Positions 17,216 through 22,331 of a stretch of DNA of 22,331 bases are shown piece after piece; the first letter of the stretch is position 1; every line of letters starts with the position of its first letter. The stretch is taken from the NCBI GenBank assembly GCA_030620005.1, contig JAUXAJ010000046.1, positions 1-22,331 on the forward strand, in the 5' to 3' direction. Source of the stretch: Promethearchaeota archaeon. Its GTDB lineage: Archaea > Asgardarchaeota > Lokiarchaeia > Sigynarchaeales > SOKP01. Position numbers and translations under genes: made by a program. Under the pieces are notes generated by a model that saw only the letters and a program-made list of their open reading frames with translations, was not told the origin of the DNA and did no database searches.

Positions 17216-18643
17216 ATGAGTAAAATTAAAGATGTAAAACGAGAGTCGAAACCGGTCGGTGGTTTGGCGTGGATATTAGCGAATAAAATCCTTTTTATTC
17301 TGCATACATTTCTTTATGTCGCAGTTACTGGTCTATTAATTGTAATTTGGGCAGTTACTTTCGATCCTGTGAGTGCCGCTGTAAGTCAGGCGGTACCCGA
17401 GGGCGCTCAACAGATGGCCTCTGCCGCAGCCCTTTTCTGGCCAATTATTCCGATACTTGGTTGGCTAATTGGATATGGATTCCACGCAGTTACATATTTG
17501 ATGTATAACGATAAGATTGAATACCTTGCAAATGTTAGGCGCGTATCTCTTTTTGGAATATTGTTCATATATCACGCGTGGTTTTTTGCTAGCGTCAATT
17601 TACTATTAATTGTAATCAATGTGAGTATTATCTCGGAACCATTCTTTACTTGGCCGTTACTTATCTGGGGAATTGGATTTGGAATTCACGCAGTTGGATT
17701 CTTCACGTGGGATATAATGATGCAGAAAGAAATTAGCAATCTTAAAAGAGTAAAACCTGAGTTCTCGGAGAATCAAGCAATATACGTCTCAAGATTAAAA
17801 ATAATGCAAATATGGCTTTTATTGGCTAATGTTGCTTATCTTATAGGCACGATCATTCTCATCTATACCAGGCCCCTATGGGGATTAGAAATCAATTACT
17901 ACGTGAACGGCGTTTTAATAGATCCGATTATTAACTTAATTCCTTGGATGATCCTTGTTGGAGTTCACGCGCTATCGTTCCTTCTTTTCAACTACATGCG
18001 TTCAATTAACGGGATAAAATCGAGTTTAATCCTTGACATGGTGGCTTATGCGGCGTTTAATATTTATTACATCATCGTGCAGGTCACACTTCCAGAACTG
18101 GTATCTCGACAACTTGAGATATGGGTGCATTATCCTTTAATTTTATGGGGTATTGTTCTTGCTGTTCACATTGTCGTGATGTTAAAATGGGACATGTTCC
18201 TACCATCAGCTACTGAAAAAATTAAAGGGCCATCAACGGAAGGTTTTGAAGACTTTCAGTTAAAAAGAAAAGCAATCATTCTTCTATTCTGGCAATGGAC
18301 ATTTATAGCACATATCTGTGTTTACATCGCGGGCATTATTCTTTTAAGCGTTGATTTAACGGCTTTAGGATTATCTGATGTAATCATTCATGTGATCATG
18401 GGATGGTTGATAGGTTTAACTATTCATAGCGCTTGCTTCGTTATAATTTTGAAGAAAATTAAAGGATTTCTCACTTGGACTGCCATACTGCACATCGCTG
18501 CCTATATCCCTACCTGCGTTTATCTCGTATTGATAAATGTTCTAATCGCACCTGGAATACTTTGGAGCGTAATTGCAATAGCAGGATGGGGCATCGGTTT
18601 AGGACTGCATGTTCTTTTGGCATATTTGGCTAAGAATAGATAA
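17216..18643 (+). CDS. Polytopic membrane protein built of six 2TM-type units
   Basis: A 475-residue membrane protein with about twelve hydrophobic helices arranged as six repeats of the 2TM-domain pattern (PF13239-like): an aromatic/His-containing helix, a short loop, then WPxxxWGxGxGxH. Units span roughly residues 25-96, 113-165, 196-260, 272-325, 357-408 and 418-472. A His recurs at the end of the second helix of each unit (about 90, 158, 251, 318, 404, 465). ATG 17216 is preferred over TTG 17201 because GGTG sits ten bases before it. Function is unknown; repeated His and Trp at membrane edges could bind cofactor or metal, which is speculation. A decayed partial copy lies at 14735. Confidence 0.8.
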   Translation: MSKIKDVKRESKPVGGLAWILANKILFILHTFLYVAVTGLLIVIWAVTFDPVSAAVSQAVPEGAQQMASAAALFWPIIPILGWLIGYGFHAVTYLMYNDKIEYLANVRRVSLFGILFIYHAWFFASVNLLLIVINVSIISEPFFTWPLLIWGIGFGIHAVGFFTWDIMMQKEISNLKRVKPEFSENQAIYVSRLKIMQIWLLLANVAYLIGTIILIYTRPLWGLEINYYVNGVLIDPIINLIPWMILVGVHALSFLLFNYMRSINGIKSSLILDMVAYAAFNIYYIIVQVTLPELVSRQLEIWVHYPLILWGIVLAVHIVVMLKWDMFLPSATEKIKGPSTEGFEDFQLKRKAIILLFWQWTFIAHICVYIAGIILLSVDLTALGLSDVIIHVIMGWLIGLTIHSACFVIILKKIKGFLTWTAILHIAAYIPTCVYLVLINVLIAPGILWSVIAIAGWGIGLGLHVLLAYLAKNR

Positions 18644-18666
18644 TTAAAAATAATTAAAATTATCAC

Positions 18667-18687
18667 TTTTTTTTTTATATTTTTTTT
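18667..18687 (+). terminator. T-run terminator of the 2TM-repeat membrane gene
   Basis: Two T runs (10 and about 8 bases) separated by ATAT lie just after the stop at 18643, in the 53-base gap between convergent genes. Confidence 0.55.
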
Positions 18688-18696
18688 ATATAATCA

Positions 18697-19239
18697 TTAA
18701 ATTTTGTCATTATACAACGCAAACCATAGAAAGGCTCCAATAACGTACGCGTTTGTTATTTTACCCTCTTTTAAGTATTTTTTAACCCGTACGGGAGTGG
18801 CAAATTCGGTCTCTATTATTTCGTTAGGATCTAATTTGACATCCCCCTTTTCCGAAATTTTTGCCAAGAAAGAGTAGCACTTGTTGTTCATTATTGCGGG
18901 ATTTGCGTCTACTACGCCAATACATTCAATTTTTTTAGCGCCATAACCGGTTTCTTCTTTTAATTCTCTGATTGCGGCTTTTTCAGGTATTTCATCGGGC
19001 TCAACGCAACCACCGGGGATTTCCAATGAAATTGAATTAGTTCCAAATCTATATTGCTTGATTAAAAGAATATTACCTTCATCATTCATGCCGATTATAT
19101 TAACCCAATCAGGTAAATCCAGAACATGTGCCTTGAAATCACTCTTATTTTCTGGGTTGATGTAGTTTTTTTGCATGACATTAAATGGACCACTTGCAAA
19201 AACCTGTGCTGATTTTAATAATTTCCAATCTTCGAGCAT
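18697..19239 (-). CDS. Nudix hydrolase, ADP-ribose pyrophosphatase-like
   Basis: A 180-residue Nudix protein. The full Nudix box GX5EX7REUXEEXGU runs from Gly77 through Glu83, R91-E92-L93, E95-E96 and G98. LEIPGGCVEPDE with LLIKQYRFG upstream is typical of the ADP-ribose/nucleoside-diphosphate-sugar pyrophosphatase group (cleaving ADP-ribose to AMP and ribose 5-phosphate with Mg). The N-terminal WKLLKSAQVFASGPFNV matches the dimerising strand of that group. Convergent with the membrane gene and divergent from the activase gene. Start ATG at 19239; no clear promoter was resolved. Confidence 0.87.
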   Translation of the reverse strand: MLEDWKLLKSAQVFASGPFNVMQKNYINPENKSDFKAHVLDLPDWVNIIGMNDEGNILLIKQYRFGTNSISLEIPGGCVEPDEIPEKAAIRELKEETGYGAKKIECIGVVDANPAIMNNKCYSFLAKISEKGDVKLDPNEIIETEFATPVRVKKYLKEGKITNAYVIGAFLWFALYNDKI

Positions 19240-19414
19240 GGTAGTTTAATTAAGTATTTTATTAATTATCAGAATTAAATAGAATTGATTAATGTTATTA
19301 ATTTTAAAAAAATAACCCGATCTTCAAGGTGTTTTAATATATAAATAGAAGAAATAAATATAACAGAATTTTAACTAACGAATAAATTTATAGGGTTCCT
19401 TCATTAAATACTCT

Positions 19415-19422
19415 TATAAATA
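19415..19422 (+). promoter_or_regulatory. TATA box (TATAAATA) ahead of the activase gene
   Basis: TATAAATA ends 26 bases before the TTG at 19448, so the transcript would be nearly leaderless. A second TATAAATA at 19340-19347 would give a leader of about 80 bases. Confidence 0.5.
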
Positions 19423-19447
19423 AATATTTGGGGTTTTAATAAATAAA

Positions 19448-20449
19448 TTGAGTGCAGAAAAAGCGTTAATTTTTCAAGTTCAACGGCTTTCGACAGAAGA
19501 TGGGCCTGGCATTAGAACTTCCGTCTTTTTTAAACATTGTCCATTAAAATGTGTGTGGTGCCATAATCCAGAATCAATTCTTAAAGAACAGCAATTAGAA
19601 TGGTTCAAACATAAATGCATTGGATGTAATTCTTGTATTAACGTTTGTAAGCAGAAAGCATTATCATTTAAGGAAGAGGGGTTGCATATTGACAGAGAAA
19701 AATGCATTATTTGCGGAGAATGCACAGAAGAATGCCCCAGCACGGCACTACACATTATAGGAAAATGGTGGAGTCTTGACGATGTATTTCACGAAATAGA
19801 AAAAGATAAAGTGTATTACATCAAATCGGGAGGAGGGATAACCGTTTCTGGTGGTGAACCAACGTTAAAACTTGTATTCGTGTCAAAATTCTTGAAAATG
19901 TGTAAAGAAAACGGAATTTCTACTGCGCTTGATACCTGTGGCTACGCTAATCAAGCAGTTCTTGAGAAATTACTTCCTCATGTGGATTTGATCCTCCTTG
20001 ACATTAAAGAAATAGATTCTAAAAAGCATCAAGAATTCACGGGTGTTCCTAACGAAAAAATCTTAAAAAATGCCATTTGGCTTGTAAAGCACGTAGAGAA
20101 TAACGAAAAAAAGATGTGGATAAGGACACCCCTAATTCCGGGATATACTGCTACTGAAGAAAATATTAAGGGCATAGGAGAATTCATTGTAAGTAAGTTG
20201 GAAAACAAAATAGAACGATGGGACCTCTTGAGTTTTAATAATTTGTGCGTCGAGAAATATTCAAGGTTAGACATGGATTGGGCACTAAAGGACGTAATTC
20301 TCATGACTAAAGACGAAATTGAGAAATTAGTCGAAATTGGAAAACAAACGGGCGTAAAAAATGTGCAATGGTCCGGTTTGACGAAAAGAATTAAAAATAA
20401 AGATGAAAAGCTGATACAAGCAGATAAATCTGAATTACCATCTTGTTAG
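19448..20449 (+). CDS. Glycyl-radical-enzyme activating enzyme (radical SAM, two extra 4Fe-4S clusters)
   Basis: A 333-residue radical SAM protein. FKHC31-PLK-C35-VW-C38 is the CX3CX2C S-adenosylmethionine cluster motif. It is followed by a bacterial-ferredoxin-like insert with two CX2CX2CX3C sets (Cys57-60-63-67 and Cys86-89-92-96). This architecture is that of PflA-type activases for dehydratase/lyase glycyl radical enzymes (PflC/GdhB/HpdA kind), which place the radical on the C-terminal Gly. DGPGIRTSVFF near the start and SGGGITVSGGEPT are family hallmarks. TTG 19448 is the only sensible start. The target is presumably the glycyl radical enzyme at 6800, although separated by about 10 kb. 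The stop is followed 53 bases later by a split-barrel gene. Confidence 0.88.
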   Translation: MSAEKALIFQVQRLSTEDGPGIRTSVFFKHCPLKCVWCHNPESILKEQQLEWFKHKCIGCNSCINVCKQKALSFKEEGLHIDREKCIICGECTEECPSTALHIIGKWWSLDDVFHEIEKDKVYYIKSGGGITVSGGEPTLKLVFVSKFLKMCKENGISTALDTCGYANQAVLEKLLPHVDLILLDIKEIDSKKHQEFTGVPNEKILKNAIWLVKHVENNEKKMWIRTPLIPGYTATEENIKGIGEFIVSKLENKIERWDLLSFNNLCVEKYSRLDMDWALKDVILMTKDEIEKLVEIGKQTGVKNVQWSGLTKRIKNKDEKLIQADKSELPSC

Positions 20450-20504
20450 TGAAACTTAATATAAAATGTGATCATAATAATTAAGTAATATAATATTAAA
20501 TTAT

Positions 20505-21404
20505 GTGAATAACAAAATGGGTAAAAAGAAAGAGAGCGCTCGCTGGTTAACTGAATTCTCGGAAGAAGCAATTAAATTTACTGAACCAACTGTTCTTTTA
20601 AAATTAATAGCGACCATTGATCCACGAGGGTGGCCCCATATTACGGTAATTACAAGCAATTGTGCGAGGAGCAAAAAGCTTGTAGTTTGGGGGGAAATGC
20701 TAAAAGGTACCAGCAAGGAAAACGTGTTGAAAAATCCCAAACAAGGATTATTTTACATGACTGCGGGCATGCCCTTTAAATTCATCCAAGCTAAAGTAAA
20801 ATTTAGCCACACGAAAACAGAAGGAGAGGATATTGAATATTTTAACAAGTCGGAATTCATGCGTTATTTTACTTACATTAATATATATAAAGCGTATTAT
20901 AACGATGTCGTGGCAGTTACTCCAATAAGAAATTTGCCATTGGGAGGAATTGTCAAGGGAATCTTAAAAGATATCATCGGAAAGGGTGGTGCGAAAACTG
21001 GACTTGAAGAAAAGCGGTTAAATGTCATTGGATACAAGCTTTTTACGGCTCCAATTGCAGTTAGAGCAATTGCTTATATAGACCCTTCTGATGGTTATCC
21101 GATTATTATCCCTTGCATTCAACTCCAAGCAGCCGATCATAACCGCCTTGTTTTTCCAGTGGGCTCTGTTTTAAAGGAAGATTTATTGCAAGTTCCCGTT
21201 GAATCCAAGGTGGCCGTTTTGGGAGCTAATTTTGACATGGCTAGTCAGATAGTTAAGGGAACCTACGCGGGAGTAAAAAAATTTAGGGGAATTAAGTTTG
21301 GAGTTATTGATATTGAAGAAATATATAATAGTTGCCCCCCCTTACCAGGCTTGTACTATCCTAAACTAACAGTTAGACCTAAGGTTGAACATTTCAATTA
21401 CTGA
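20505..21404 (+). CDS. Pyridoxamine-5'-phosphate-oxidase-like FMN-binding split-barrel protein
   Basis: About 295-299 residues. The segment LLKLIATIDPRGWPHITVIT near residues 31-50 is the opening strand pair of FMN-binding split barrels, and a similar AIAYIDPSDGYPIIIPCIQ occurs at about residues 186-204, suggesting two barrel copies in one chain. The family binds flavin or F420-like cofactors; specific role unknown. Either GTG 20505 or ATG 20517 could be the start; the ATG (MGKKKESA) looks more natural. It lies 55 bases after the activase gene on the same strand and could share its transcript. It is convergent with the thioredoxin-fold gene. Confidence 0.75.
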   Translation: MNNKMGKKKESARWLTEFSEEAIKFTEPTVLLKLIATIDPRGWPHITVITSNCARSKKLVVWGEMLKGTSKENVLKNPKQGLFYMTAGMPFKFIQAKVKFSHTKTEGEDIEYFNKSEFMRYFTYINIYKAYYNDVVAVTPIRNLPLGGIVKGILKDIIGKGGAKTGLEEKRLNVIGYKLFTAPIAVRAIAYIDPSDGYPIIIPCIQLQAADHNRLVFPVGSVLKEDLLQVPVESKVAVLGANFDMASQIVKGTYAGVKKFRGIKFGVIDIEEIYNSCPPLPGLYYPKLTVRPKVEHFNY

Positions 21405-21457
21405 AGAAAATTCAAGAAGTATAATGAAAAGATCTCCTTGAATTCAGAGCGTATTAA

Positions 21458-21970
21458 TCATGCTTTGCTCTTTAAAATATTAAATATTTCTTCCTCAAGA
21501 GTCGGGAACTTTTTAGGTTTTTCTACAATTCGTCCAAAAAATTTGCCTGAATTATCAAAAAAATAAAATGTAGGGATTGCTTGTAAGTCAAATTTAGGAT
21601 TCAGGGCTTCTGGAGGGGAATGCCTCTTGTGCCAATACAAATCTCCTTTTTTCCGTAATGCGTTAACTTTCACGCCATACAAAACATCCAATGTAACTTC
21701 AGAGTTATCAAGTGCTTCAATTATTTTTATCATTCTAGGAACATTTATCGCACAATCAGGACACCATTCTGCGCCAATTGCTAGAACTTTAAGTTTCAAT
21801 TTTTTTTCTAAGAGTATGTTTCTAATTTTTGCCACGATTTTCGACTTGGGGGCATAATTTTTATAGTTATTTATAATATTCTTTTTTACATTAAATTTTT
21901 CAAGATATTCAGAAGGTATCATGGTATGAGATATTAAATCAGTCCAACTCAAGTTATTAATCTCGTTCAT
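21458..21970 (-). CDS. Thioredoxin-fold protein with CPDC active site
   Basis: A 170-residue protein with an N-terminal helical extension of about 60 residues, then KVLAIGAEWCPDCAINVPR with the redox pair Cys70-Cys73, and the cis-Pro loop QAIPTFYFF at Pro133. The unusual WCPDC site and the spacing resemble the DUF-type thioredoxins seen in archaea and bacteroidetes rather than classical TrxA. There is no signal peptide, so it is cytoplasmic. Partner unknown. Convergent with the split-barrel gene (53 bases between stops) and divergent from the DUF447 gene. Confidence 0.82.
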   Translation of the reverse strand: MNEINNLSWTDLISHTMIPSEYLEKFNVKKNIINNYKNYAPKSKIVAKIRNILLEKKLKLKVLAIGAEWCPDCAINVPRMIKIIEALDNSEVTLDVLYGVKVNALRKKGDLYWHKRHSPPEALNPKFDLQAIPTFYFFDNSGKFFGRIVEKPKKFPTLEEEIFNILKSKA

Positions 21971-22096
21971 GAGTTATTCATTGGTTAATTTCTAAAAAAT
22001 TTTTAGAAATCAGAAACTGAACAATTGTTCTTCCGTCTTAATTTCATTTAATTTTATTAAAAAATTTATTTAAAAATTTTTCACTCTTATTTTTAT

Positions 22097-22104
22097 TATA
22101 AATA
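22097..22104 (+). promoter_or_regulatory. TATA box (TATAAATA) ahead of the DUF447 gene
   Basis: TATAAATA ends 18 bases before ATG 22123, pointing to a leaderless or almost leaderless transcript; AGGTGA at 22104-22109 overlaps its last base. Confidence 0.4.
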
Positions 22105-22122
22105 GGTGAACATTATCATTTT

Positions 22123-22331
22123 ATGTTAGAAAAAAAATTTTATCCGCAAAATTTTGGGTTAATTAAAAATAATCTCTACGAAGTTTTGGCAACAACATTT
22201 TCTAAGGAGGGAGAAAACGGTGAGATTCATCCAAATACATCTTGCATGGGAATTAGATTGATAGAAAATAACTTAATTACAATTGTTCCTTTTTCTAACA
22301 CCACAACTTACAAAAATTTGATAGAAAGCGG
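22123..22331 (+). CDS. DUF447 family protein (N-terminal 69 residues; cut by window edge)
   Basis: The frame opens at ATG 22123 and stays open to the window end. It reads LYEVLATTF, HPNTSCMGIRL and LITIVPFSNTTTYKNL, which is the start of archaeal DUF447 proteins, predicted FMN-binding split barrels. The catalytic or binding part lies beyond the window. Together with the split-barrel protein at 20505 this makes two flavin-binding-type genes close together. Function unknown. Confidence 0.7.
   Translation, partial: MLEKKFYPQNFGLIKNNLYEVLATTFSKEGENGEIHPNTSCMGIRLIENNLITIVPFSNTTTYKNLIES

Overview
The window is AT-rich and looks archaeal. It has TATAAATA-type promoter boxes at several start regions, Shine-Dalgarno-like GGAGG, GGTG and AGGTGG motifs, T-run terminators, and archaeal protein families: a MJ0107-type dihydropteroate-synthase-like protein, DUF1464, DUF447 and a 2TM-repeat membrane protein. 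The mix of a glycyl radical enzyme with its activase, reverse rubrerythrin, M28 peptidases, HepT/MntA modules and an IS605-type remnant fits an anaerobic archaeon, possibly an Asgard/Lokiarchaeia-like genome. That placement is an inference; no marker gene is present.

Layout. 1-300: right end of an IS200/IS605-type element (tnpB tail, two clean hairpins), followed by a run of 31 T. 296-2126: alpha/beta hydrolase (-) and SDR oxidoreductase (+), divergent. 2226-4884: minus-strand pair of DUF1464 ASKHA-fold protein followed by a dihydropteroate-synthase-like protein; the full second gene has no ATG/GTG/TTG where it should begin and seems to start at ATT. 5108-5638: a reverse rubrerythrin whose frame also lacks a normal start. 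5803-6595: HepT-MntA toxin-antitoxin pair. 6800-9337: an 844-codon glycyl radical enzyme with one in-frame TGA between the catalytic Cys and the glycyl-radical Gly. 9525-10253: CPBP membrane protease. 10483-11079: a second, decayed HepT-MntA pair. 11155-14648: divergent M28 metallopeptidase with PKD domain and a degenerate M28 homologue lacking metal ligands. 14735-17085: a frameshifted fragment of the 2TM membrane gene, a URO-D-family gene with one in-frame TAG, and a multiply frameshifted TPR-type pseudogene. 17216-18643: intact membrane protein made of six 2TM units. 18697-22331: Nudix hydrolase (-), glycyl-radical-enzyme activase (+), FMN-binding split-barrel protein (+), thioredoxin-fold protein (-), and the start of a DUF447 gene (+).

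How the genes relate. The activase at 19448 is the natural partner of the glycyl radical enzyme at 6800, although they are 10 kb apart. The rubrerythrin, thioredoxin-fold protein and flavin-binding proteins suit an anaerobe handling redox stress around oxygen-sensitive enzymes. The stretch from about 10.4 to 17.1 kb holds many broken genes, four of which have intact or partial relatives inside the window. The most notable signals are the two otherwise clean enzymes interrupted by a single stop (TGA and TAG) and the two genes lacking a standard start codon. Recoding, recent mutation and assembly error cannot be separated from sequence alone.
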